DNA from: Gigantopelta aegis
Lineage: Eukaryota > Mollusca > Gastropoda > Neomphalida > Peltospiridae
Length of the DNA: 64,000 nucleotides
Reading direction: 5' to 3'
NCBI RefSeq assembly: GCF_016097555.1
Contig: NC_054702.1
Span: forward strand, 112,544,468-112,608,467
Part shown: in pieces, positions 51,901 to 60,740 of the stretch
How positions within the stretch are numbered: position 1 is the stretch's first letter
Layout: every line of letters starts with the position of its first letter
Position numbers and translations under genes: made by a program
The notes under the pieces: generated by a model
What the model was told of the DNA's origin: nothing
The model's input: only the letters and a program-made list of their open reading frames with translations
Databases searched by the model: none

Positions 51901-54900
51901 TTTAATGTTGTTGATATACATTTAGTTATACTAGTCCACTAGGATGGTGAGACAGTACCAGTCAACTACAGTGAAACACCTCAACACCGGACCCTCTCTC
52001 AACCGGAATCCCCTCAAAACCGGACGTTTTCCACGGTCCCGTGATTTACACATCTTTTAACACTTTATTTTACCCCTCTAAACCGGAAACCCCTCTAAAC
52101 TGAACACCGGACAAACAATTCGGTCCCAATGTGTCAACTTAGTGTAAATCCTACCCCTGAGAACTGGACGATCAAACCGATACCAATCAATATGGCGCCC
52201 ACCTGTCTGTGAACACCAATGGCTAGTGCAATATGCGCATGCTCGAGATCGCTGTTATCAGTGTAATCACCGCTGCATACAGTACAGGTACCGCTCAGCA
52301 GGCAAGATTAGCAACTTGACAATAAACAATTAAAAGGACTGATCGCAAGCTTTGGTATGGAGTTAACTACTGTAAACACATTGATTGTGTTGTAATTATG
52401 GTTAACATTAGCGGAGTTCGGGTTTGGGTTAGATGTCTTTATTAAGTTACGAGTGTGTTTTAAGGTCTTAAATGTGATCCTTCACAAACATGTCTCATGA
52501 TTTGCTTCAAAGATTGACACAAATAACAGGGAATTTAATTTGCTGCCTTCCTATTGTGTGAATGTGTTGGGTTTTTTTTAAACGTTTGTTTAACATAATA
52601 AAGAGTAAGCAAAAGTATATGTTGGCTTGAAGACGATGACGATGACGACATTCCGTTTTAACGACTAGCACGTTTACTCGTCACTGCCAACATGGACACT
52701 GACATCTTGACCAGCTTCGACGATGACGTGCCGATTGAAGACTGCACAAACGAGTGGGAGAGAGAACTAGTGGCCAACTTCCGTGGGGACAAAATACCCA
52801 ATGACGGAAGCGACAACAAATCCGAACAAGATGTTGAGACAGTACCAGTCTACTAGCATGTTGAGACAGTACCAGTCTACTAGTATGTTGAGACAGTACC
52901 AGTCTACTAGCATGTTGAGACAGTACCAGTCAACTAACATGGAGACAGTACCAGTCAACTAGCATGTTGAGACAGTACCAGTCTACTAGCATGTTGAGAC
53001 AGTACCAGTCTAATATCATGTTGAGACAGTACCAGTCTACAAGTATGTTGAGACTGTACTAGTCTACTAGCATGTTGAGACAGTACTAGTCAACTTACAT
53101 ATTGAGACAGTACCAGTCAACTCACATGTTGAGACATTACCAGTCTACTAGCATGTTGAGACAGTACCAGTTTATTAGCATGTTGAGACAGTACCAGTCA
53201 ACTAACGTGGAGACAGTACCAGTCTACTAGCCTGTGGAGACAGTACCAGTAAAGTCACATGTTGAAACAGTACCAGTCAACCCACATGTTGAGACAGTAC
53301 CAGTCTACTAGTATGTTGAGACAGTACCAGTCTACTAGCATGCTGAGAGTACCAGTCAACTCACATGTTGAGACAGTACCAGTCTACTAGTATGTTAAGA
53401 AAGTACCAGTCTGTTAGTATGTTGAGGCAGTACCAGTCAACTAGTATGTTGAGACAGTACCAGTCTACTAGCATGTTAAGACAGTACCAGTCTACTAACA
53501 TGTTGAGGCAGTACCAGTCAACTAGCATGTTGAGACAGTACCAGTCAACTAGCATGTTGAGACAGTACCAGTCAACTAGCCTGACAGTATCAGTCTACTA
53601 ACATGTTGAGGCAGTATCAGTCTACTAACATGTTGAGGCAGTACCAGTCAACTAGCATGTTGAGACAGTACCAGTCAACTAGCCTGACAGTACCAGTCTA
53701 CTAACATGTTTAGACAGTACCAGTCAACTAGCATGTTGAGACAGTATCAGTCAACTAGCATGTCTAGACAGTACCAGTCTACTAGCATATTGGAACAGTA
53801 CCAGTCTACTAGCATATTGAGACAGTACCAGTCTACTAGCATGTTGAGACAATACCAGTCTACTAGCATGTTGAAACAATACCAGTCTACTAGCATATTG
53901 GAACAGTACCAGTCTACTAGCATGTTAAACCAGTACCAGTCAACTAGCATGTCGAGACAGTACCAGACTACTAGCATATTGGAACAGTACCAGTCTATTA
54001 GCATGTTAAACCAGTACCAGTCAACTAGCATTTTGAGACAGTACCAGTCAACTAACATGTTGAGACAGTACCAGTCTACTAGCATGTTAAACCAGTACCA
54101 GTCAACCCACATTTTGAGACAGTACCAGTCAACTAACATGTCGAGACAGTACCAGCATACTAGCATATTAGTACCAGTCTACTAGCATATTGGAACAGTA
54201 CCAGTCTACTAGCATATTGAGACAGTACCAGTCTAGTAACATGTTGAGACAGTACCAGTCAACTAGCATGTTGAGACAGTACCAGTCTACTAGCATGTTG
54301 AGAGAACCAGTCTACTAACATGTTGAGACAGTACCAGTCAACTAGCATGTTGAGACAGTACCAGTCAACTAGCATGTTGAGACAGTACCAGTCAACTAGC
54401 CTGACAGTACCAGTCTATTAGTATTGTTAGAGCGATGGTCTGAAGGGTGAAAATGCCTGTATTTGAGGGTCTGAACCTGGGGTTCAGGAGCATGCTACAC
54501 TGAGAACATTTTTAATTTCAAGCCTTCTGAGCATTATAACTGAAAAAAGTTGGATCACATTTTTTTTTTTTTTTTTTTTTTATTGTTTTCATTGTTTTTT
54601 GTTTTGTTTTGTTTTTCATCATAACATAATATATTAGGATGGGATGCAATAAAAAAAACCCAGTAAAATTTCTTACAAGCAGACTCCCTCCAGACAACAA
54701 ACCAACAAGAAATCATGTGATTGTCTTTTTTCCTTCTTTTTTGACCTGGGTTTTGTTGATTGATCATAGTTTTCTTTTGCAATGCAAAATTAGTTTTAAG
54801 TAAAATATTTCATAGTTTACACCTCCTAATTAATAAAATAGTAAATATTGATTAATATCACATTATTGATTATGTAATCATTAGTTGTCATAATCAAAGG

Positions 54901-57900
54901 CAAACTGGTGTTCACATTTGTGGTAAAACTGGCAACTATTTTGTTTTAAAAGTAAACAGCAAAACAATAAACCTTTTTCTATTTTTAAATGCAAATGGTA
55001 CTGAATATCAAATACGATTTGCCAATCAAATAAATTCGGCATTTGGAACTCAATCAGAACTCCTCAGTATTCTGAATATTTATGAGCTGGGACTCTTATT
55101 TTATCAAGATTATCTTTGTTTGACTTGCAACCTACGATATTTGTCTTGCACTTTGTAATTCAAAATCACAATTATTTTTTTTTGTAAGTTAAACAATTGC
55201 TAAAAATTATGATAAACCATTGTAATTTTTTACTTGTCCACTGGATAACCACCGAGGTACATTATGCATGTCCAGGTAAATTTTCCCTTGTCAGGACAGA
55301 CATACAAGGTCTTATGTGAAATGCCGTAAGACAGTACCAATCTACTACCATGTTAAAACAAGCCCTTTACTACAATAGATAACACTTTGCTATAATATTA
55401 ATATTTTGTGCTTCATGATTTCATGACTGACAGTAGCTGAAATTTAAAAGTGATCAACAACACATTTACTTTTTTTGAAATGACAGAAATGTAGACATTT
55501 TGTCACAAACATAATTATGTAACTGTTGAAGGAAATATCTGTTCACAGTTTGCCTTAAGGATTGATAATTGTTATTGCTACAAATATTTCATTTAACTGT
55601 GTCTTAGTTTAATTTTAATAAAAACTATATATTTATTTAGAAAATAAGATGAGTATATTAATATATGACAGATATCTTGGTACCTGATGGTGGGTAAGGA
55701 AGGTGATGTTTGAGTTTATACTATATCAGTGCGGACTTTGTATTTCAGCGTTTGTAATGTGTATCTAGGTAATTATTTCATGTATTATATTCACCAATTC
55801 TGAGCATGAGGTACTGTAATGAGGTATTATGTAGTACATCATGGCATGGTATAACTCCTTATATAACACCATCTAACACTAATCTTCTCTGTAGATGACC
55901 GAGAACATGATATGATGGAAGCATTCTCTATAGATGTGTATCATTGGAAACTGGTTCATAACTAACATTTTCTGTCATTAATATTTATAGTATACCCATC
56001 CGGTACTCTACAAATAGTGGTCTTCACATTTGTTCTGTTTTTATAGCCTGTATATGATCTATGTCACATGCATGTGACCACTGATGGTTAAAAATAAATA
56101 AACTAGAGCTTTGCATTTCTTTTCTTTTGCATAATACATGTAGATATGATTGTGGAAACGGTTTTCAACTGCTTGTTGAAGCATTTGTGTATTATAGCAT
56201 AACTTGGGAATTACTAAACATATAATTGGTGACAGCATATTCTTACAGAGGTTGTTAAATAATCTTTTAATTTGTGAGGTGGATTTCTTCTTTCATTCTC
56301 GGCGAGGTCATGTAGGTGTCTCAGTTAGGAAGCTAAACTCCTACAGTGGGGAGTTGCCCAATAACCAATATATGATTTGTGCTGGTGTGTCGTTAAACAT
56401 TAATTCATTGATTGCTATAGCTGGGGGTTGTTGTTCCACATTTCTTTTCTTTCCACTGTCGACAGTGTTTATTTTATTAATGCTGTAACCACTTTGAAAG
56501 GTTTGTTGATGTTCAAGAATGTAAACTGTATTAACTGAATCAAAAAGTATGTATCTTGTTCATTAAAAAAATAAAAAAAATAAAAAGGTATTTATAGCTA
56601 CTAATGTATATAATAATTTTATTTTCTAATGAATACTATGGTTAACAAAGTAACAGCTCACTCTATATTATGGTAGGTATGGGTGCTTTTTACATTTTTG
56701 TTTTAACAGTTATTAATGATTCTGGTTTTAGTTACATGTACATGTATGTCTTAAGTGGAGGTTTTCCTTACTGAATGATTAAACTGATTATGCAGCTGCA
56801 AACCTCCCTATTTAAGGAGAGCTATCTCTCTGGCACCCAATCACTTCCAAGAGACTAGTTCAAGGAGATTGAGTTTTTCAAAAAAAATAATTACAAAAAG
56901 ATTACAAATCAATATGATTTTATTTTAAATGGCTTCCACAATCTAAGTTAAGGGAGAATTAATCACTTAATGTTTTGCCCAGTGAGCTCTGCAGCTGTGT
57001 TTTTATTCATATGAATGATTTTAAAAGTTTTCTTTACAGGCAGGTTGATAAGACATTGATGTGTGTGTGTTTCAGTAATTCAGAGGATGTCTAGCTTTAA
57101 ATTGTTTTGTTTAAAATTCTCACCAGGTAGCTCAATACAGATACAGTACTGTTTTTATGTATGTGTATCATATCTATAGAATACACAACCACTGTAGAAG
57201 CATTATGCATCTTGAAATGCCGGAAGTAGCCCAAACTGCATATAGAAAGTATTGCACTGTCAACTAGCACATATACAATGTATTGTGATATTAGCGGTTA
57301 CTCAAAGATAACAAAAAATAATTAACTTCAAACACAATTGTTTTTAAATTCAGCATTGAACTGAATGATTACAAGCTACAAACTGTGTGTGACACACCAT
57401 GTGCTGTTCCAGTTAACATCATTAAGCTTATTAGCTACATGTAACATACAGAAAGCCTTTAAGGTTACCCACTGATATATGGATGTTTTAAAAAGCCATG
57501 TAATCAAACCCAATCATGGTCAGTGGGTTGTATCCTGTGTTAAACACATGTCGAAAGACAAAGGAATACATGTATATAGTTGTGTGAGAGTGGCATCTGT
57601 GGATTTTGTTTGCTCTGATCTCAATGGAATAGCTGTGTGTGACTGGCATATGTGGGTTTTGTTTGCTCTGATCTCAAAGGGATAGTTGTGTGTGACTGGC
57701 GTCTGTGCTAGACACTTGTCAAAAGACAAAGGAATAGCTGTGTGTGACTGACATCTGTGGGTTTTGCTTGCTCTCATCTCAAAGGAATATCTGTGTGTGA
57801 CTGGCATCTTTGGGTTTTGTTTGCTCTGATCTCAATGGAATATCTGTGTGTGACTGGCATCTGTGGGTTTTGTTTGCTCTGATCTCAAAGGGATAGTTGT

Positions 57901-60191
57901 GTGTGACTGACATCTGTGTTAGACACTTGTCAAAAGACAAAGGAATACATGTAGTTGTATGTGACTGGCATCTGTGGGTTTTGTTTGCTCTGATCTCAAT
58001 GGAATATCTGTGTGTGACTGGCATCTTTGGGTTTTGTTTGCTCTGATCTCAATGGAATATCTGTGTGTGACTGGCATCTGTGGGTTTTGTTTGCTCTCAT
58101 TTCAAAGGGATAGTTGTTTGTGACTGGCATCTGTGTTACACACCTGTCAAAAGGCAAAGGAATAGTTGTGTGTGACTGGCATCTGTGTTAGACACTTGTC
58201 AAAAAGACAAAGGAATAGCTGTGTGTGGCTGACATCTTTGGGTTTTGTTTGCTCTCATCTCAAAGGAATATCTGTCTGTGACTGACATCTGTGGGTTTTG
58301 CTTGCTCTCAACTCAAAGGAATAGCTGTGTGTGACTGACATATGTGGGTTTTGCTTGCTCTCATCTCAAAGGAATAGCTGTGTGTGACTGACATCTGTGG
58401 GTTTTGCTTGCTCTCATCTCAAAGGAATAGCTGTGTGTGACTGACATCTTTGGGTTTTGTATGCTCTCATCTCAAAGGAATATCTGTGTGACTGACATCT
58501 GTGGGTTTTGCTTGCTCTCATCTCAAAGGAATAGCTGTGTGTGACTGACATCTTTGGGTTTTGCTTGCTCTCATCTCAAAGGAATAGCTGTGTGTGACTG
58601 ACATCTTTGGGTTTTGTATGCTCTCATCTCAAAGGAATATCTGTGTGTGACTGACATCTTTGGGTGTGTTGCTCTCATCTCAAAGGAATATCTGTGTGTG
58701 ACTGACATCTGTGGGTTTTGCTTGCTCTCATCTCAAAGGAATAGCTGTGTGTGACTGACATATGTGGGTTTTGCTTGCTCTCATCTCAAAGGAATAGCTG
58801 TGTGTGACTGACATCTGTGGGTTTTGCTTGCTCTCATCTCAAAGGAATAGCTGTGTGTGACTGACATCTTTGGGTTTTGCTTGCTCTCATCTCAAAGGAA
58901 TAGCTGTGTGTGACTGACATCTTTGGGTTTTGCTTGCTCTCATCTCAAAGAAATAGCTGTGTGTGACTGACATCTTTGGGTTTTGTATGCTCTCATCTCA
59001 AAGGACTATTTGTGTGTGACTGACATCTTTGCGTTTTGCTTGCTTTCATCTCAAAGGAATAGCTGGGTGTGACTGACATTTTTGGGTTTTGCTTGCTCTC
59101 ATCTCAAAGGAATAGCTGTGTGTGACTGACATCTTTGGGTTTTGTATGCTCTCATCTCAAAGGAATATTTGTGTGTGACTGACATCTTTGGGTTTTGCTT
59201 GCTCTCATCTCAGAGGAATAGCTGTGTGTGACCGACATATGTGGGTTTTGCTTGCTTTCATCTCAAAGGAATAGCTGTGTGTGACTGACATCTTTGGGTT
59301 TTGTATGCTCTTATCTCAAAGGAATAGCTGTGTGTGAATGACATGTGGGTTTTGCTTGCTCTCATCAAAGGAATAGTCAGGGGCGTGCGCAGGAAATTTT
59401 GCGGGGGGGTGGGGTCGAGGTGTCTGGCGAAGCCGAACACCGCGAGCGCCGCAGGCGCGAAGCCCGTGGCGGGGTGTCTATGGGGCCCTCCCCCCGGAAA
59501 TTTTGAAAAAATTGACCCCAGGATTCACAGGAATGTAAAAAATCGGGATATGAATTTTTTTTCCGCCTGGAGCAGGGGGGTGGGTTTCGACCCCAACCCC
59601 CCCCCCCCCCCCTCCCGGCGCACGCACCTGATAGCTGTGTATGACTGACATCTGTGGGTTTTGTATGCTATCATCTCAAAGGGATAGTCGTGTGTGACTG
59701 ACATCTGTGAGTTTTGTTTGCTCTCATCTCAAAGGAATAGCTGTGTGTGACTGACATATGTGGGTTTTGTATGCTATCATCTCAAAGGGATAGTCGTGTA
59801 TGACTGACATCTTTGGGTTTTGTTTGCTCTCATCTCAAAGGAATAGCTGTGTGTGACTGACATCTTTGGGTTTTGTATGCTCTCATCTCAACTTGAATCG
59901 AACACCCAACAACTGTGTAGACATAGTTGAGCAGTTATTACTAGTGATGAATCAAACAAATTTGTTTTTGGGGGGTAGGGGTGGTGTTTGTTCTGATTAC
60001 TGAATTACATGGTAATAATGCAATTGATAGTTATGTATTTATTTAGTTTTTGTTCTTTTACTTGTAACAAAGTTACCATGTAAAAGTGAATAAAGTATTG
60101 CAGTCATGCGTGTGCAGTTTTCACAATTTGTTTGCAAAACCTTCTTGATCTACAGTGTGTGTGTGTGTGTATATGTGTGTATGTGTGTGTT

Positions 60192-60244
<53 letters not shown>

Positions 60245-60313
60245 GCTGTCCTTCATTGATTTACATTGCAACTGTTACAGTGGTATTTTGTTTTACAACA
60301 GGCCAACTTATGA
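30455..60313 (+). CDS. CAT: Catalase, 12 coding exons, complete
   Basis: Haem catalase, 2 H2O2 to 2 H2O plus O2, expected in peroxisomes. Exons: 30455-30511, 31354-31525, 41065-41175, 43176-43306, 45118-45168, 45670-45849, 47152-47343, 49171-49323, 49787-49925, 50203-50354, 51598-51771, 60302-60313; 507 codons, usual for animal catalases. All introns are GT-AG and all phases agree (phase 1 after exons 2, 3 and 9). The proximal active-site signature [15 protein letters not shown] gives His72; Asn145 is in GNNTPIFF; haem-ligand signature RLFSYSDTH gives Tyr355. These equal human His75, Asn148 and Tyr358 with a constant offset of three. NADPH-binding and C-terminal helices follow. The end is SQANL, a PTS1-like tail (animal catalases use xANL). 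Introns 2 (9.5 kb) and 11 (8.5 kb) are inflated by satellites and transposons. No break seen in the coding sequence. Confidence 0.97.
30708..30894. mobile_element. hAT-like MITE in catalase intron 1
   Basis: Ends cagtgttcgagatta and taatctcgaacactg are inverted. Inside are several ggtatccc repeats. The CAGTG terminus suggests hAT. Only agaaa matches outside, so the target duplication is unclear. Confidence 0.65.
31354..31525 (+). CDS. CAT: Catalase exon 2 (active-site His)
   Basis: Residues 20-76 plus one base. Carries RVVHAKGT with His72. Donor GTGAGT. The end of this exon is tandemly copied downstream. Confidence 0.95.
31484..31765 (+). repeat. Tandem triplication of catalase exon 2 / intron 2 junction
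   Basis: The last 42 or so bases of exon 2 (gagagaatccctgaaagagt and following) plus about 55 bases of intron recur at 31581-31673 and 31677-31760, period about 96. Every copy keeps CAG|GTGAGT or GTGAGTA. The third copy has an extra agaacag before the donor. Confidence 0.95.
32490..33715 (+). mobile_element. SINE split by a hAT-like insertion
   Basis: Body ccagccagtgcaccgcgact to atctgtgtggtcctt on the left resumes at gtccttaaccatatgtccta (33635) and ends gtgtgtcgttaaataaacca. The head is missing. Confidence 0.92.
32657..33633. mobile_element. Non-autonomous hAT-like element nested in SINE
   Basis: About 975 bp with ends taggggtgggacgaatac and gtatatcgttacacccctag, roughly inverted. tccttag/tgtcctta-like flanks agree with an 8-bp target duplication. 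No transposase. The interior is AT-rich with many cgaatac motifs near the ends. Confidence 0.75.
33797..34541. mobile_element. pogo-like MITE
   Basis: Left end tatacagtccgaccttgtta and right end gtaacaaagatctgactgta are inverted repeats bordered by TA. A SINE is inserted at about 34190-34419. No transposase seen. Confidence 0.6.
34190..34419 (+). mobile_element. SINE inside the pogo-like MITE
   Basis: gatccctgtcagtgggccat, body ggtttcctctctaagactat, tail aataaatcaatgtgctctta. Head and last bases are missing. Confidence 0.85.
34524..35236. repeat. 81-bp minisatellite, about 9 copies
   Basis: Unit has cgaggtctgactgtatatga, tattttgttcacatgacgtg and tatacagtgtacagtgtaa. Two or three units lack an 8-base tacagtgt duplication (73 bp). 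The unit start equals the right terminus of the adjoining pogo-like MITE. Confidence 0.95.
35228..41036. mobile_element. Tigger/pogo-like element enlarged by a satellite
   Basis: Left end cagtgaaactctctaaaccg with gacat; right end, inverted, cagtgaaacccctcaagacc with ggacat. Both are bordered by TA. Subterminal aaccgg repeats occur at both ends. About 5.0 of its 5.8 kb is the 74-bp array. No transposase gene is present. A related element is at 51967-52840. Confidence 0.7.
35772..40785. repeat. 74-bp satellite array, about 68 copies
   Basis: Unit: gactaatgaacccgtgtgta, ttgcaccagctatgttctca, gacaggtaatgtggctgaac, acggtgaactgact. Copies are almost identical; variation is confined to cccgtgtgt / cctgtgtgt / cctgtgt in the same spot, with a few one-offs. 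It occupies more than half of catalase intron 2. Confidence 0.99.
41065..41175 (+). CDS. CAT: Catalase exon 3
   Basis: [15 protein letters not shown] through LVRFSTV. Acceptor ttttttctttgcag, donor GTGAGT. Confidence 0.95.
41391..42882 (+). mobile_element. Tc1/mariner transposon in catalase intron 3
   Basis: 24-bp inverted termini starting ctcttcaaaa with one mismatch, each bordered by a TA microsatellite, so insertion into (TA)n. 1,492 bp. Encloses a broken transposase. Confidence 0.95.
41706..42711 (+). pseudogene. Tc1-type DD34E transposase, broken
   Basis: N-terminus [20 protein letters not shown] with a helix-turn-helix ([16 protein letters not shown]). The catalytic domain has [19 protein letters not shown] and [11 protein letters not shown]; 34 residues separate the second Asp from Glu. 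It ends [19 protein letters not shown] frame change after STISRL (near 41821) and an in-frame TGA at 41872-41874 (CGA to TGA looks like CpG decay) separate the DNA-binding part from an otherwise open catalytic part of about 258 codons. Young but not autonomous. Confidence 0.95.
43176..43306 (+). CDS. CAT: Catalase exon 4 (Asn145)
   Basis: [20 protein letters not shown] through [15 protein letters not shown]. Donor GTGAGC. Confidence 0.95.
43485..43640 (-). mobile_element. SINE fragment (ggatataagcac family)
   Basis: tggacacacgcctcagctaa, gtccagaacagtgggtta and cacttttagtgggaacc match 7030-7262 in the same orientation. Both ends are lost. Confidence 0.75.
43913..44028. repeat. Hairpin MITE in catalase intron 4
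   Basis: About 38-bp arms tatcctaaccagccgcgag ... gattattttagaaatcat paired with their inverse at the right end. Spacer about 30 bp. Confidence 0.85.
44715..44790 (+). repeat. tRNA-like SINE head
   Basis: cttcgtgttggactgtcaag and a perfect B box ggttcgaatcccac. Stem pairing is poor, so not a tRNA gene. It is similar to the head at 715. Confidence 0.45.
45118..45168 (+). CDS. CAT: Catalase exon 5 (51 bp)
   Basis: [17 protein letters not shown], phase 0 on both sides. Acceptor tatgtttttcag. Confidence 0.93.
45670..45849 (+). CDS. CAT: Catalase exon 6
   Basis: [18 protein letters not shown] through AVYCKFHMK, 60 codons. Donor AAG|GTAGAT, directly followed by a retroposon. Confidence 0.95.
45863..46160 (-). 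mobile_element. Retroposon at the exon 6 donor
   Basis: Inverted near-identical copy of 6078-6367. Target duplication ggtagatacataga at 45849-45862 and 46161-46174. The (gaat)n tail faces the exon, and the left copy of the duplication contains the exon 6 donor. Confidence 0.93.
46178..46252. repeat. Short hairpin related to 10651-10793
   Basis: gaatactacacgagcagct, gttagatac paired with gtatctaatgg and acaatgtattc. It directly follows the retroposon. Confidence 0.55.
46915..47010 (+). mobile_element. Degraded SINE body
   Basis: aattggtacatcaaatgcac, gtgcatgtaaaagcttccct and agagtaacctgtg resemble the SINE body ggtatatcaaaggc... gcatataaaagatcccttgc. Confidence 0.5.
47152..47343 (+). CDS. 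CAT: Catalase exon 7
   Basis: [18 protein letters not shown] through [10 protein letters not shown], 64 codons. The donor GTTCGG is weak. Read-through would reach a stop after 11 more codons. Confidence 0.94.
47360..48090. other. Intron 7, no feature seen
   Basis: AT-rich without repeats or ORFs of note. Confidence 0.5.
48095..48345 (-). repeat. Dispersed repeat end with expanded (ctgtctgt) tract
   Basis: ttagtctccaccagtccaac, cagaagggactatagatttc, then about 200 bp of ctgtctgtc/ctcac units. Inverted end of the 13255-13672 family with its gacagacagac tract enlarged. Confidence 0.75.
48440..49170 (+). repeat. 76-bp array of exon 8 acceptor decoys, about 9 copies
   Basis: Each unit has gatgtactaaactgtgtgat, ttgtgtgttatgttaccag, then exon-8-like gtctggccacacacagagtt and tcccctggtaacagtgggta. 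Two unit types alternate: one keeps VWPHTEFPL, the other has gtcagtccacc in place of gtctggccacac. The last unit is the real acceptor and exon 8. Decoy frames reach a stop within about 16 codons ([16 protein letters not shown]). Confidence 0.95.
49171..49323 (+). CDS. CAT: Catalase exon 8
   Basis: [20 protein letters not shown] through SPDKMLQ, 51 codons. Its acceptor and first bases are mimicked by the upstream array 48440-49165. Confidence 0.95.
49360..49775. repeat. About 35-bp tandem array in intron 8
   Basis: About eleven copies of ttttaaattgtgttatctag, agttgattacc. A higher-order unit of three (about 105 bp) is visible at 49437-49660. Confidence 0.9.
49787..49925 (+). CDS. CAT: Catalase exon 9 (haem-ligand Tyr355)
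   Basis: [19 protein letters not shown] through QCVDDNQ plus one base. Confidence 0.95.
50203..50354 (+). CDS. CAT: Catalase exon 10
   Basis: [16 protein letters not shown] through VTTFWEK. Acceptor tgttttcactag. Confidence 0.95.
50428..50812. repeat. 55-bp tandem array, 7 copies, intron 10
   Basis: Unit ggtatgaatttaaactagag, tatatcttaccaaactagga, aggatgtatcgtcct. The last copy diverges. Confidence 0.97.
51598..51771 (+). CDS. CAT: Catalase exon 11
   Basis: [20 protein letters not shown] through [12 protein letters not shown], 58 codons. Donor CAA|GTAAGA in phase 0. Confidence 0.95.
51967..52840 (+). mobile_element. Tigger/pogo-like remnant in intron 11
   Basis: Starts tacagtgaaacacctcaaca and aaccgg-rich subterminal repeats like those at 35228 and 40850. 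It ends in a protein-like segment from the ATG at 52692 ([46 protein letters not shown]) of acidic composition, as at the C-terminus of Tigger transposases; that assignment is tentative. The right terminus is replaced by the 27-bp array. Confidence 0.6.
52826..54425. repeat. 27-bp minisatellite, about 59 copies
   Basis: Unit atgttgagacagtaccagtc plus tactagc, with frequent ct/aa and at/ct changes. Because 27 is divisible by three it leaves long open frames on both strands (MLRQYQSTS on plus, MLVDWYCLN on minus). A stray copy is at 55325-55355. Confidence 0.97.
54430..57565. other. Intron 11 middle, no gene seen
   Basis: AT-rich. Poly-T at 54561-54582, and a 6078-family tail scrap (ctggtgtgtcgttaaacatt) at 56380-56410. 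No exon-like ORF. Confidence 0.5.
57570..59900. repeat. 53-bp minisatellite, about 39 copies
   Basis: Unit gggttttgcttgctctcatc, tcaaaggaatagctgtgtgt, gactgacatctgt. The left quarter contains longer units with an added tagacacttgtcaaaagaca. Interrupted by a GC-rich insertion at 59388-59630. Confidence 0.95.
59388..59630. mobile_element. GC-rich MITE inside the 53-bp array
   Basis: Ends tcaggggcgtgcgcaggaa and ccggcgcacgcacctga are imperfect inverted repeats. The interior has gaacaccgcgagcgccgcag and a 17-base C run. Strong GC contrast to the surroundings. Superfamily not assigned. Confidence 0.75.
60154..60241. repeat. (GT)n microsatellite before the last catalase exon
   Basis: About 88 bp of GT-rich repeat ending 60 bases upstream of exon 12. 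Confidence 0.97.
60302..60313 (+). CDS. CAT: Catalase exon 12: Ala-Asn-Leu-stop
   Basis: Acceptor ttttgttttacaacag, then GCC AAC TTA TGA in phase with exon 11. Supplies the ANL peroxisomal tail and nothing else. The 3' UTR follows. Confidence 0.85.
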   Translation, partial: ANL

Positions 60314-60734
60314 TATGGATACACCTCCTGCATCATGACAATGTCAAATCTGCAAGCTCAACGATCGGCAAACGGTGGTATAGTCAAGAAACTGTCTAGT
60401 GTTTCATTCTGATTGATTTTTTATTGATTGGAATTCCTTAAACACAGCTGTTAATAACTGCAGTGTTGTTGATTGTGTTAAATGTGATTTCACCATCCAC
60501 CAGACCTTGCAATGCTATGCAAAAAAACGTGTTGCATTTCTTTTATCATATTATGACTGCTATAAGTTGAATAATGCTATCAACTGGGATATTGATTCTT
60601 GGGTAGTGTAATATTCTCCACTGTATATTAGTTTTTTGTAGCTTCTCTGAATCATAGTTTTAAAGGCAGTTTCTTATGGCTGAGTGAGTCTTTTTTTTAA
60701 TATAATATACAGTATTATGTTTACTGGGTAGCAT

Positions 60735-60740
60735 AATAAA
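60735..60740 (+). promoter_or_regulatory. Candidate catalase polyadenylation signal (proximal)
   Basis: AATAAA about 420 bases past the stop. Other candidates are at 60886-60891 and in the duplicated signals at 61885 and 61944. Confidence 0.45.

Noticed and set aside
53706-54185. 159-codon plus-strand frame of (MLRQYQSTS)n and its minus-strand mirror (MLVDWYCLN)n
   Set aside because: A by-product of a 27-bp satellite with no stop in those frames, lying inside a catalase intron and open on both strands.
60106-60399. 97-codon frame with Cys-Val runs
   Set aside because: Translation of a GT microsatellite overlapping the catalase last exon in another frame.
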